Shown here piece after piece: positions 18,101 to 27,096 of a stretch of DNA of 64,000 nt (within the stretch, counting starts at the first letter, position 1; each line of letters begins with the position of its first letter). This stretch comes from Xenorhabdus hominickii (GTDB lineage: Bacteria; Pseudomonadota; Gammaproteobacteria; Enterobacterales; Enterobacteriaceae): positions 248,001 through 312,000 of the forward strand of contig NZ_NJAI01000003.1 in NCBI RefSeq assembly GCF_002632725.1, in the 5' to 3' direction. The translations under genes were made by a program, and so were the position numbers. Under the pieces are notes generated by a model. The model was not told the origin of the DNA. It saw nothing but the letters and a program-made list of their open reading frames with translations, and searched no databases.

Positions 18101-18826
18101 CTAACACAACACGCGTTGTTCCAGAAAAGACTCATAAGTTTTAACGGCCTTTCCACTTGCTAAAGTGATGACACTATCTGCATATTGCATTAAGCGTTTA
18201 TCTTGAGAGGCAATTACAACCGTACCTTTCTGTTCATGTGCAATAAATTTAAAGATATTAATCACCATCTGAAATGCCTGCTGATCTAAGTTGCGCATTG
18301 GATCATCTGCAAATAAATATTCAGGCCTTCTGACTATGGCTTTTGCCATTGCAGCCAGTTGTTTTTCGTTTTCAGACAGCTCCTCTGGATAATAACGGCT
18401 CTTATGGCCTAATTTGACAACGTCCAACGATTTCTGCGCGATTTTTTCTGCTTGTTCACGAGAAAGCGATAATCCATAAGACGTTGATAATAACAAGTTA
18501 TCTAACAGAGTGAGTTCTCTAAATAAATTGAAACCCTGGAAAATAAACCCACTACTCTCGGTATGAAACTTTCCTAATTCTCTATCATTCATCAGTTTCA
18601 GCTTGTTATTATTTATTAATACATCTCCTTGGTCTGGTTGTAACATACCCGATGCAATCGACAGCACTGTACGGTTAGTCGATGCTTTCGGCCCTGTTAT
18701 CAAAGTAATTTCACCTGGTATAATAGAAAATGTGATATCTGAAATCATTTCATGATTAACTGTATTATCAGTTAAACCATATGAAATATTGATAACCTCA
18801 ATCGATTTAAATTGATTTAAGTTCAT
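18101..18826 (-). CDS. Degenerate orphan ABC-type ATPase (LolD/MacB-like), probably not catalytic
   Basis: A 241-aa single ABC domain resembling LolD/MacB-type export ATPases, but its active-site motifs are altered. The Walker A position reads GPKASTNRT (45-53) where GPSGSGKST is expected, so the nucleotide-binding lysine is N51. The signature is LSENE (150-154) instead of LSGGQ. After the Walker B aspartate the glutamate is D175, and the H-loop histidine is Q208 (IASQDK). The Q-loop (Q97) and the D-loop NLD remain. The frame is intact over full length, which suggests selection for a non-enzymatic role rather than simple decay. No permease or fusion protein is adjacent. E. coli has nothing between ettA and nadR. 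Function unknown. Confidence 0.8.
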   Translation of the reverse strand: MNLNQFKSIEVINISYGLTDNTVNHEMISDITFSIIPGEITLITGPKASTNRTVLSIASGMLQPDQGDVLINNNKLKLMNDRELGKFHTESSGFIFQGFNLFRELTLLDNLLLSTSYGLSLSREQAEKIAQKSLDVVKLGHKSRYYPEELSENEKQLAAMAKAIVRRPEYLFADDPMRNLDQQAFQMVINIFKFIAHEQKGTVVIASQDKRLMQYADSVITLASGKAVKTYESFLEQRVLC

Positions 18827-19500
18827 ATTCTCAACACAATTAGGTTAAAAGATTAAAGCTTTTTCCTTAACATATACTGTCTAAGTCCATTCGCAATAAT
18901 ACCTATAAGGAATTGCGCAAATAAAAATAGTTTATATGTGAAACATTCACATCAGGGATATACTCATCTTATGTCAATTATTATTTACAATGATTATATA
19001 ATAAATGAGATGTTTCTTAGTCTTGGAATAAAAAGTCAAAAACGTTAGTTAATTATGCTTAAGATAAAGATTTAGTTAAATAAAAATAGCATAAATCATT
19101 CTATTTTTATTCCACTTTGATAATAAGGAAAAAAGTCATTATGTTTTTATTAATAACTTAACATTATTTTGTGCATCACCCCCATTGTTGATAAAAGACC
19201 TAACATATTTGTGGGATTATTAATAACTAATAAAATTTATATAAATAAATCAATAGGTCTGTTCATTAAATGACTTATTTCTCTGTAATTCAAGTCAAAA
19301 CGGTAAAATTCAAGCATCAAAAAATATTATTATCACAATTTATTTTATTGCTATTGTAAAAATAACCACAAGAAACATTTAATTAAACGTTAATATGGAA
19401 TAAAACAAGGTCGAAAAAAGTTATGGCTAAGAATCAATTACTATCTATTAATTGTAATAATAATAATATAATTTAAATCTATTTTATAGATAAAAGTTAG
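18827..19500. other. AT-rich gap between the degenerate ABC gene and nadR
   Basis: About 670 very AT-rich bases with no credible gene. A perfect palindrome ATGTGAA-ACA-TTCACAT lies at 18936-18952, about 110 bases before the ABC gene on its strand, and may be an operator. The base composition differs from the flanking housekeeping genes. Confidence 0.45.
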
Positions 19501-20727
19501 TTACTCCATTAACATTTCTTGAACTAATTCAACACAGCGCAGAAAACGTTGATCATAGTCTGGCGAATTGACACAGATATAATTGATATTATTTTTCTTC
19601 AACATACTTTCAAGTAAATGTTGAAATTCTTTGCGATCCCGTTCGCTACCCAGACTTCTCAAACCATCAGCTACCCAAGGTGTGTTATTTTCTAAAAGAA
19701 TAACTAAATCAAAGCGATACTCATCAATCATCGCTTGAACAAAAGGATGTTCTTTACCTTCATAGCGTTTGCAAAATGCCTGTGTTGTCACGAAATCGGT
19801 GTCAATAAATACAACTTTATTGGCATATTTAACTGAAAAATCAATATATTGAGCATGACCTAATGCAATCTTATCGTAATCTGAGTATTGCAAAGCCATT
19901 TCATCCCCCCCTAAGTGGGAAAATACATATTCACGACCGTATTCCCATGCACTGGTGGTGTTAAACATATTGGCCAGCTTATTCACTAATGTCGACTTTC
20001 CGCTCGATTCACCACCAAGGATAGCGACAGTGCGCACAAAGAATGGCTTCACTTCTGTAGGGATATATTCCCAATAACGGAAAGGTGCCTGACGAATTTG
20101 GCTGCCACTGATATTCATAAATGAACGCTGTGGATCAATAAGAAAAGTCTCAATACCGAAGTATTCTTTATAGCGAGAGACATCCTGCTCTTCACTGGAA
20201 TAGATATAATTAGGATTGATACCTTTTTCTGCCATGAATGTTTTCACGCCTTTACTCCAAGCTTTCCAGCCATTCGGATAAGGCTCCATTCCTTGTTCAT
20301 CAAAAACGTGAATATGGATATTTTTCTGATACTTAAACGTTTGCAATAACCATCTCAGGCGATCACTCACTGTGGGTTGTTGGGACATCGAACTGTTGAT
20401 AAATAACTCACGATCCCGGGTTTCGTCATAACAAAGAACAACATGCAATTCATCAACTTGGCTGGATGCCCGTTGAATCAAATAAATGTGTCCGGTATGT
20501 AATGGGTAAAATTTACCAAACACGACTCCAATTGTTTTCTTTTCCATAGGATAGGCTAATCCTAGATATTGATGAAGAGCTGCCAGTTTCTGAGCGCTGG
20601 GACTCTTTATTTTGTCATTAACCAATTGGCTCAGATAGCCTTTTGTCATACCGCTCGCATCAGCAATTTGTTGTAACGTGTAACCTGCCTGTTTGATAGC
20701 ATCTTTCAAATAGTCAAACTGATTCAT
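19501..20727 (-). CDS. nadR: Trifunctional NAD regulator / NMN adenylyltransferase / ribosylnicotinamide kinase
   Basis: NadR represses NAD synthesis genes and also has NMN adenylyltransferase and nicotinamide riboside kinase activity. The 408 aa fit the family (about 410). An N-terminal helix-turn-helix (about 16-45, TLQQIADASGMTKGYLSQLV) is followed by the NMNAT site GKFYPLHTGH (71-80) and an SGSQIR-type motif (ISGSQIRQ). The kinase domain has Walker A GGESSGKST near residue 238. A perfect NadR operator lies 12 bases before the start, so it should repress itself. Confidence 0.97.
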   Translation of the reverse strand: MNQFDYLKDAIKQAGYTLQQIADASGMTKGYLSQLVNDKIKSPSAQKLAALHQYLGLAYPMEKKTIGVVFGKFYPLHTGHIYLIQRASSQVDELHVVLCYDETRDRELFINSSMSQQPTVSDRLRWLLQTFKYQKNIHIHVFDEQGMEPYPNGWKAWSKGVKTFMAEKGINPNYIYSSEEQDVSRYKEYFGIETFLIDPQRSFMNISGSQIRQAPFRYWEYIPTEVKPFFVRTVAILGGESSGKSTLVNKLANMFNTTSAWEYGREYVFSHLGGDEMALQYSDYDKIALGHAQYIDFSVKYANKVVFIDTDFVTTQAFCKRYEGKEHPFVQAMIDEYRFDLVILLENNTPWVADGLRSLGSERDRKEFQHLLESMLKKNNINYICVNSPDYDQRFLRCVELVQEMLME

Positions 20728-20739
20728 ACATCCTCCTTG

Positions 20740-20757
20740 TGTTTAGTATATTAAACA
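20740..20757. promoter_or_regulatory. NadR operator upstream of nadR
   Basis: TGTTTA-GTATAT-TAAACA is an exact inverted repeat matching the NadR consensus TGTTTA-N6-TAAACA. It lies 12 bases before the nadR ATG. Confidence 0.9.
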
Positions 20758-21165
20758 ACATAGCATGCTCGCTGTGAAAGGTAAAATAAAATTGAGCATA
20801 TTGATATTTTGGAATGAAATATTGCTATTTTCATGGCCGTAAGAATTTAAAATTAGATAATCAACAATATATAAAAAATAAAATAAATATGTATTAAATT
20901 TATGGTTAAATCGAAAAAATAATCACTATATTAATTGTTGGATTTTATTTAATACGATTGATCTATCTTTGGGATTTCGTAGTTATATTTGTATAACTAT
21001 TTCGGATTAAATGTTACTAATAGTTTTTGATTAGGAAAATAGCGTGGGTTGATAGGGTGAATTTATTACCTGCCTTATTGGTTCTGATAATGTCAGGCAG
21101 GTAACAAAATATTTTATGTAACTCGGAATCTATTAAGGATAGAACGCTCTGGAGTAAATAGTGAC
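20758..21165. other. nadR-radA gap with long hairpin
   Basis: No gene. TTACCTGCC at 21066 pairs with GGCAGGTAA at 21096 and is a candidate 3' end for the radA transcript on the minus strand. The rest is AT-rich nadR upstream sequence. In contrast to a tight serB-radA-nadR operon, nadR here has its own operator and spacing. Confidence 0.5.
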
Positions 21166-22551
21166 TCAGTCATCCAGATCGTCCAAAATAGCTAAGGCAT
21201 CAGCCAGTTTTTTAACACCGAATACCTTCATATCCGGCAATGCTTTTTTGGGAACATTGGCATGAGGCACAATAGCCCGTTTAAAGCCATGTTTGGCGGC
21301 TTCTGAAATGCGCTCCTGACCACTGGGAACGGGACGAATCTCACCCGCCAATCCCACTTCACCGAATACCACCAGATCACGGGGTAAAGGACGATTACGG
21401 AAACTGGAAACCAAAGAGAGCAATAATGCAAGGTCAGCACTGGTTTCCGTTACTTTCACACCACCGACAACGTTAACAAATACATCTTGGTCAGCCATTT
21501 GCAAACCTCCATGTCGATGCAAAACCGCCAATAGAATAGCCAACCTGTTTTGTTCAAGCCCTACCGCGACACGACGAGGATTTGACATCATGGAGTGGTC
21601 TACCAGCGCCTGAATTTCAACCAGCAAAGGACGAGTGCCCTCCCACACAATCATGACAGAACTACCCGATGTCACTTCATCGCCACGGCTCAGGAAAATG
21701 GCAGAAGGGTTATTCACTTCCCGCAATCCTTGTTCGGTCATAGCGAACACTCCAAGCTCATTGACGGCACCAAAACGGTTTTTATGACTGCGCAGTGTGC
21801 GAAAACGCGAATCTGCTTCGCCATCCAGCATGACAGAACAGTCTATACAGTGTTCGAGCACTTTTGGACCGGCCAAAGAGCCATCCTTTGTGACATGCCC
21901 AACCATGATAATGGCAACGCCACGGGTTTTTGCAAACCGTGTCAAGTAAGCTGCGGTTTCTCTCACTTGCGCTACACTGCCCGGTGAGGATTGAATATCC
22001 GCCATGTGCATCACTTGAATCGAGTCGATTACCATGAGTTTCGGTTGTTCCTGTTCGGCAATCAGGCAAATTTGTTCAATACTGGTTTCTGACAGCATGT
22101 TCAGTTCATCGGTCGGTAAGCCTAGCCGATGTGCTCTCATCGCGACTTGCTGCAATGATTCTTCCCCTGTGACATACAATGTTTTCATCTGGGTCGATAA
22201 TTGGCACATAGTTTGTAAGAGCAGGGTACTTTTCCCTGCGCCAGGATTACCCCCGATCAAAATGGCACTACCAGGAACCACGCCGCCGCCAAGAACCCGG
22301 TCAAACTCTTTAAATCCGGTTGAAAAACGGGGCAGTTCTTCCAAACTGATCTCTGAGAGTTTCTGCACTTTGCTGATGCCCACATCTCCGGCATAGCCGC
22401 TTAAACGTTCATTACGGGAAGATGAAGCTGCGGCCAAACGCACTTCCGTAATTGTATTCCATGCGTGACATGCGGTACATTGCCCCTGCCAACGTGGATA
22501 ATCTGCACCACACTCGTTACAGACAAATGCCCGTTTTGCTGCTTTTGCCAC
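21166..22551 (-). CDS. radA: DNA repair protein RadA (Sms)
   Basis: A RecA-like ATPase that aids branch migration of recombination intermediates. I chose GTG at 22551 (MAKAAKRAFVCNECG), which gives 461 aa (E. coli 460); the open frame continues upstream without similarity. A four-cysteine zinc motif (C11, C14, C25, C28) is followed by Walker A GGNPGAGKST (100-109), the RadA-specific KNRFG motif (SHKNRFGAVNE) and a C-terminal Lon-protease-like domain. It starts 23 bases after the serB stop, so the two are likely cotranscribed. Confidence 0.97.
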   Translation of the reverse strand: MAKAAKRAFVCNECGADYPRWQGQCTACHAWNTITEVRLAAASSSRNERLSGYAGDVGISKVQKLSEISLEELPRFSTGFKEFDRVLGGGVVPGSAILIGGNPGAGKSTLLLQTMCQLSTQMKTLYVTGEESLQQVAMRAHRLGLPTDELNMLSETSIEQICLIAEQEQPKLMVIDSIQVMHMADIQSSPGSVAQVRETAAYLTRFAKTRGVAIIMVGHVTKDGSLAGPKVLEHCIDCSVMLDGEADSRFRTLRSHKNRFGAVNELGVFAMTEQGLREVNNPSAIFLSRGDEVTSGSSVMIVWEGTRPLLVEIQALVDHSMMSNPRRVAVGLEQNRLAILLAVLHRHGGLQMADQDVFVNVVGGVKVTETSADLALLLSLVSSFRNRPLPRDLVVFGEVGLAGEIRPVPSGQERISEAAKHGFKRAIVPHANVPKKALPDMKVFGVKKLADALAILDDLDD

Positions 22552-22574
22552 TCTGTTCTCCCTCAATATGACTA

Positions 22575-23552
22575 CTAACGTTCTTCGTGTTTCAAGCCAC
22601 CACTCAAAACACACAAAACACCCATCAAATCGGCATGGCGGATCGCAACCTTAGCCTGCGCATATACTTTGGGCTTGGCATGATAGGCAATTCCCAATCC
22701 TGCTTTGCGGATCATTTTCAGGTCATTGGCGCCATCACCAATGGCAACGGTTTGGCTCAGAGGAATGTTCAGCTCTTTTGCCAATCTTATCAGCGTAGTT
22801 GCTTTATATTTCGCATCGACAATTGTCCCTTTGACTTTGCCCGTCAGTTTGCCATCTTTAACTTCAAGTTGATTGGCTACGGTGGCAAAAAGACGCAGTT
22901 GTTGGCGAAGATTATCGGAAAAGAAAGTAAAACCACCGGAGGCGATCGCAACATGCCAGTCCAATGATTGTAACTTGCGGACAAGGCTCGTCAGGCCAGG
23001 CATAAGAGGGAGCGTATCCAGCACTTGCTGCAAGATTGCTGCATCGGCACCCGCCAGTTGAGCAACGCGTTCGCGCAGGCTTTCTGAGAAATCAAGCTCA
23101 CCCTGCATTGCGCGTTCTGTGATTTCAGCGACTTTGTCGCCAACGCCAGCCAAACGAGCGATCTCATCAATACACTCGATCTGGATAGCGGTTGAATCCA
23201 TATCCATCAACAAGAGGCCAGGCGAGCGCAGACGTGGGATTTGCCCCAATGGAACAACATCCAGACGACATTCATCTGCCAGTCGTTTAATGCGAGGCGA
23301 AAGGCTGCCAGCAATACGGACAACCTGATAATCATCAATACGCCATGAGGATACGACCACCATAGCTGCACCAAGCAGATGCTGAAACTCGCTGATGCGT
23401 TGTTTATCCAAACCACGCCCATACAGCAACCATCCGCTGTCCCCAGCTCGGTAATCCAGTGGCATCACTTCATCACCACTGAGGGATAACGGTAATCCCG
23501 GCCATTTATGGATCTCATCCGGTAAGTAACGATAGGCCAGATTATTAGACAT
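22575..23552 (-). CDS. serB: Phosphoserine phosphatase
   Basis: A HAD-family phosphatase for the last step of serine synthesis. The start MSNNLAYRYLPDE at 23552 gives 325 aa (E. coli 322). The catalytic motif is DMDST (D117 nucleophile, D119), with IASGGFTFF and GDGANDLKMIRKAGLG as HAD motifs II/IV. An N-terminal ACT-like regulatory half precedes it. Followed by radA; divergent from smp. Confidence 0.97.
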   Translation of the reverse strand: MSNNLAYRYLPDEIHKWPGLPLSLSGDEVMPLDYRAGDSGWLLYGRGLDKQRISEFQHLLGAAMVVVSSWRIDDYQVVRIAGSLSPRIKRLADECRLDVVPLGQIPRLRSPGLLLMDMDSTAIQIECIDEIARLAGVGDKVAEITERAMQGELDFSESLRERVAQLAGADAAILQQVLDTLPLMPGLTSLVRKLQSLDWHVAIASGGFTFFSDNLRQQLRLFATVANQLEVKDGKLTGKVKGTIVDAKYKATTLIRLAKELNIPLSQTVAIGDGANDLKMIRKAGLGIAYHAKPKVYAQAKVAIRHADLMGVLCVLSGGLKHEER

Positions 23553-23608
23553 GAATATCGACTCCTGTATTCCATACAATTTTGGCGGCAAAAAATTCTT
23601 TTCAAACT

Positions 23609-23650
23609 ATCCTATCAATATTGCATCTGGCAACATGTGCCTTTGGTGCA
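23609..23650. repeat. Short dispersed repeat, copy 1
   Basis: The stretch around ATCTGGCAACATGTGCCTTT resembles 24859-24900 at roughly three quarters of positions. It lies just before smp. It may be an ERIC-related or other short repeat. Confidence 0.4.
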
Positions 23651-23668
23651 TGGGATGAGATAATAATG

Positions 23669-24328
23669 ATGATAAAAGCTAAACTAAAATTCCGATTACA
23701 CAAGACAGCGATTATTTTAGTATGTATAGGTCTGCTGGTACTGCTGATGCAGGGGGTTTCCTATTTCAGTCGTTCTCAACAGCAATCCCATATGGCTCAG
23801 TTCGAGGATCTGGCGAAGACATTGGCAAAACAAGTTGCATTCAGCTTATCTGATTATATAGATAATGGTAGCAAAGATATTGATAGTAAAAAAATTGTAG
23901 ATAATTTGGATTATCTGACTCGGGAGAGTCGAATCTTGGATGCTAGTGTTTATTTGGCAAATGGAACACAGATTGCACGGAGTGGTGAACCGATCTCTGT
24001 TCGCGAACGATTATCGCTAGAGGGAAAAAAATCCAGTGGTTATTTTAACCAGCAAATAGTCGTACCTATACCGGGTAAAAACTCGCCCAAAGGTTTTCTC
24101 CGCCTGACATTGGATACCCACAGATTGGCAACTGAAGCTAAGCAGGTCGATAACACCACTAACTTACTCCGTATCATGCTCCTGCTATCCTTGGCGATTG
24201 GCTTTATTCTGGCCCATAATTTATTGCAGCTATCTCCTAGCCGTTGGCAACAGTCGCCTTATCTGTTGACTGCTAACACCAAATCCGCTGATGAGGTAGA
24301 AAATAAAGATGATGATCCTCAACAGTAA
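23669..24328 (+). CDS. smp: Membrane protein Smp (YtjB)
   Basis: A 219-aa inner-membrane protein of unknown function next to serB in many enterobacteria. A first membrane segment (about 12-32, IILVCIGLLVLLMQGVSYF) is followed by a periplasmic domain and a second segment near residues 170-187 (LLRIMLLLSLAIGFILA). Two adjacent ATG codons occur; I take 23669 because MIKAKLKFRLH then aligns with E. coli MARTKLKFRLH. The charged tail ends in acidic residues. Confidence 0.9.
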   Translation: MIKAKLKFRLHKTAIILVCIGLLVLLMQGVSYFSRSQQQSHMAQFEDLAKTLAKQVAFSLSDYIDNGSKDIDSKKIVDNLDYLTRESRILDASVYLANGTQIARSGEPISVRERLSLEGKKSSGYFNQQIVVPIPGKNSPKGFLRLTLDTHRLATEAKQVDNTTNLLRIMLLLSLAIGFILAHNLLQLSPSRWQQSPYLLTANTKSADEVENKDDDPQQ

Positions 24329-24361
24329 CTTCAATGCTATAGGTTGGGCAGGTTTTGTAGA

Positions 24362-24655
24362 TTAACGCTTATCATAAATTGCTTTCCCATAATACCGATT
24401 AAAGCAAACGGAATAGATTACACCGTGTAAAAGAGCAATCACAATTGCGCCATAAAACACAATCGGTTTATGGGACATCGCAACATGCAAAATAGGGAGC
24501 TGATCGAAGCGGAAGATATACATATGGAAAGCAATAACCGCTACCGCAAACATAATACCTGCCGCATTGTGGTGAATGTGCTTTGATAACAGAAGCCACT
24601 TTAAGATGAAGAAAAAAGGGATAAGCATCAATAAAGAAATCACTATGTAAATCAT
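24362..24655 (-). CDS. Small membrane protein of unknown function
   Basis: A 97-aa protein with three hydrophobic segments (about 2-21, 31-48 and 65-84) and a short basic tail YGKAIYDKR. The ATG at 24655 is preferred over 24661 because an AAGGA site is seven bases upstream. I do not recognise the family. It is convergent with smp and stands alone; the 410 bases upstream are non-coding. The clear ribosome site and membrane pattern support a real gene. Confidence 0.65.
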   Translation of the reverse strand: MIYIVISLLMLIPFFFILKWLLLSKHIHHNAAGIMFAVAVIAFHMYIFRFDQLPILHVAMSHKPIVFYGAIVIALLHGVIYSVCFNRYYGKAIYDKR

Positions 24656-25064
24656 AACCATTTCCTTAAGTATTATTTGGGTTAAATATGGAAGTAGATA
24701 TGTTTTTTACTCTCTAAAAAAACATAATTAACTTACTATCCATTTAATACATATAATATTTACTGTCATACAGTAAGTCTATGTCATAAAGCATACACCA
24801 ATAATCAACATTGTTATTATTCATAATTTTGATTTTATTAATGAGTTGCAGTGCTTTTATCCCATCAACACTACATCTGGCAACGTATGCCTTTTGCGAC
24901 ACCCTCGATAGGGTGAGGAGCTGTCACAGCGTGAGTTATACTCCTGGGAATTCGTTTCCCTCGCCGCCGCTATGCAACCTGATATCCTATTGGGTATGCC
25001 GTGACCTGAATTCTGTTATTCGACAGAATTCAGGTCCTGTTGGATTAGATTATATGGAGAGTTA
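24656..25064. other. Gap with degenerate ERIC copy
   Basis: About 410 bases between two minus-strand genes. The left half is AT-rich upstream sequence of the small membrane gene; the right half holds an ERIC-like repeat and a hairpin (CTGAATTCTGTTATTCGACAGAATTCAG, in two arms of about ten bases) at about 25013-25034 that may end the dkgA transcript. Confidence 0.5.
24859..24999. repeat. Degenerate ERIC-like repeat
   Basis: The right part keeps the ERIC core and terminus (GTGAGTTATACTCCTGGGAATTCGTTTCCC, read across two segments, then CCTATTGGGTAT). The left part (24859-24900) instead matches the short repeat seen at 23609. This looks like a diverged or chimeric copy. Confidence 0.6.
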
Positions 25065-25910
25065 TTAAAAGGTAGCTAATTCAACCAGGTTGTAAGTCTC
25101 AGGATTCGGGCCTATCCGCTTGCCAATATCCAATGTTGCCATGGCAGTTAAATCTTCTTTTTCCAATCTGAAATCAAACACCTCAAAATTTTCTTTAATA
25201 CGAGAAGGGGTAACGGATTTAGGAATGGCAATCATGCCACATTCAAGGTGCCAGCGGATGACAATTTGCGCCGGTGTTTTTCCGTATTTAATGGCAAGTT
25301 TTTCAACTAATGGAGAGTCAAAAACGCCTTTTCCTCCCCGTGATAATGGGCTCCAGGATTCAGTTGTAATATGGTGGGTTGCATTCCATGAGTGAAGCTG
25401 TCGCTGTTGCATCAGTGGATGCAATTCAATTTGATTGATAGCAGGAATTTCGTTGGTTTCGGATATCAATCTCTGCAAATGTTCAATGTGGAAATTACAC
25501 ACACCAATACTGCGAACCAACCCCGCCTCTTTCAGATCAATAAGTTGTCTCCATGCATCAACATAATGATCTTGCTCAGGCGCAGGCCAGTGAATGAGAT
25601 AAAGATCTACATAATCCAGCTGTAGTTTGTCCAAACTTTCCTGTAATGCAGCACTGGCGTCCAGATGGCGATCATTCCAAAGTTTGGTGGTGACAAAAAT
25701 CTCTTCCCGTGGAATATCACTTTCCTTCAAGGCTTTTCCTACACCTTCTTCGTTATGATAAATCGCTGCTGTATCAATAGAACGATAACCCACTTCCAAT
25801 GCCGTGTGGATAGCTTTAACAACCTGTTCATTACTCGCTTGCCAAACCCCAAGCCCCAATTGTGGCATGTGGTTCTCATCAACGAGCTTAATAATTGTTT
25901 GCTGCCCCAT
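25065..25910 (-). CDS. dkgA: Aldo-keto reductase, 2,5-diketo-D-gluconate reductase A type
   Basis: An NADPH-dependent reductase of the AKR5 type that acts on diketogluconate and on methylglyoxal or related carbonyls. The ATG at 25910 (MGQQTIIKLVDENHMPQ) follows a GGAGGT site and gives 281 aa; E. coli DkgA has 275. The catalytic set is visible as DTAAIYHNEEGVG (D and Y), TTKLWNDRH (K) and LIHWPAP (H). It follows yqhD by 25 bases, as in E. coli, and is probably cotranscribed. Confidence 0.92.
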   Translation of the reverse strand: MGQQTIIKLVDENHMPQLGLGVWQASNEQVVKAIHTALEVGYRSIDTAAIYHNEEGVGKALKESDIPREEIFVTTKLWNDRHLDASAALQESLDKLQLDYVDLYLIHWPAPEQDHYVDAWRQLIDLKEAGLVRSIGVCNFHIEHLQRLISETNEIPAINQIELHPLMQQRQLHSWNATHHITTESWSPLSRGGKGVFDSPLVEKLAIKYGKTPAQIVIRWHLECGMIAIPKSVTPSRIKENFEVFDFRLEKEDLTAMATLDIGKRIGPNPETYNLVELATF

Positions 25911-25935
25911 GCTTACCTCCTTCAGATTTGGAACT

Positions 25936-27096
25936 TCAGATGGACGCCTCATAAATTCGCTGACTGACATCAAGCGTAATATCTTGGTGTTCACCGAGAG
26001 CAACCAAACCTTGTGTTTCTAATTTTTTGATCATTGCAGGAATAGAACTGCCATCAAGCCGATAATCAGAAAGATGAGTTTTCACTCCCATATCTTCAAA
26101 AAACTGACGAGTGGCACGGATAGCCTTGCTGATTCTTTCTTCTTCAGAACCCTCAGTGAAATCCCAGACACGTTCAGCATATTGCAGGAGTTTGTCGTGT
26201 TTCGCTTCGCGTTTTTCTTGTAAAAGATGCGGTAATATAATCGCCAGTGTCTGAGCGTGGTCTAACCCGTGAAAGGCGGTTAACTGATGACCCAACTCGT
26301 GTGTTGCCCAATCTTGTGGCACTCCGGCACCTAAAAGACCGTTTAGCGCTTGGGTTGCTGTCCACATAATATTGGCGCGAATAGCATAATTTTCAGGTTC
26401 TTTTAGTACCTTAGGCCCTTCTTCAAGTAACGTCATCAATAAACCTTCTGCATAACGATCCTGCACTTTGGCATTTACGGGATACGTCAGGTACTGCTCC
26501 AACGTATGGACAAAAGCATCTACGACGCCATTAGCCGTCTGCCTGACTGGAAGAGAATATGTTACTTCGGGATCGAGGATGGCAATTTTGGGGAAAACAA
26601 AAGGAGAGGAAAAAGATTGCTTATCGCCTGTTTCCCGACGGCTGATGACTGAAAAATTATTGGTTTCGGAACCTGTTGCAGGTAGTGTTAGTACACAGGA
26701 AAAAGGAAGAGCAGAAGTGATATATGCACCGTTGGTTATTAATATCTCCCACAAATCATCATGAGGATAATTAACTGCTGCCGCAATGAATTTAGTGCCA
26801 TCAATGACAGATCCTCCCCCGATTGCCAGTAAATAATCAATCTCATGTTGGCGGATGTAATCGACAGCTTTGATAAGTGTTTCATAGGCGGGATTGGGTT
26901 CAATACCACTGAACTCGTCAATTGTATAGCCTTCCAATGCAGCATAAACTTGGGAAAGTACCCCATTGTGCTTAATACTACCACCGCCATAAACTAACAA
27001 AATCTTCGCCGTTTTCGGGATTTCATTACTTAATTGGGCAATTTGCCCTTTGCCGAAAATGATTTTGGTGGGGGTGTGTAGGGTGAAATTCTGCAT
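25936..27096 (-). CDS. yqhD: NADPH-dependent aldehyde reductase YqhD (iron-type alcohol dehydrogenase)
   Basis: It reduces toxic aldehydes, for example lipid peroxidation products, using NADPH. The 386 aa match E. coli YqhD (387) from MQNFTLHTPTKIIFGKGQ. The nucleotide-binding GGGSVIDGTKF is near residues 93-103, and the metal ligands lie in ATHELGHQLTAFHGLDHAQ. First gene of a yqhD-dkgA pair. The AraC-type activator gene yqhC, which sits beside yqhD in E. coli, is not present here. Confidence 0.94.
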   Translation of the reverse strand: MQNFTLHTPTKIIFGKGQIAQLSNEIPKTAKILLVYGGGSIKHNGVLSQVYAALEGYTIDEFSGIEPNPAYETLIKAVDYIRQHEIDYLLAIGGGSVIDGTKFIAAAVNYPHDDLWEILITNGAYITSALPFSCVLTLPATGSETNNFSVISRRETGDKQSFSSPFVFPKIAILDPEVTYSLPVRQTANGVVDAFVHTLEQYLTYPVNAKVQDRYAEGLLMTLLEEGPKVLKEPENYAIRANIMWTATQALNGLLGAGVPQDWATHELGHQLTAFHGLDHAQTLAIILPHLLQEKREAKHDKLLQYAERVWDFTEGSEEERISKAIRATRQFFEDMGVKTHLSDYRLDGSSIPAMIKKLETQGLVALGEHQDITLDVSQRIYEASI

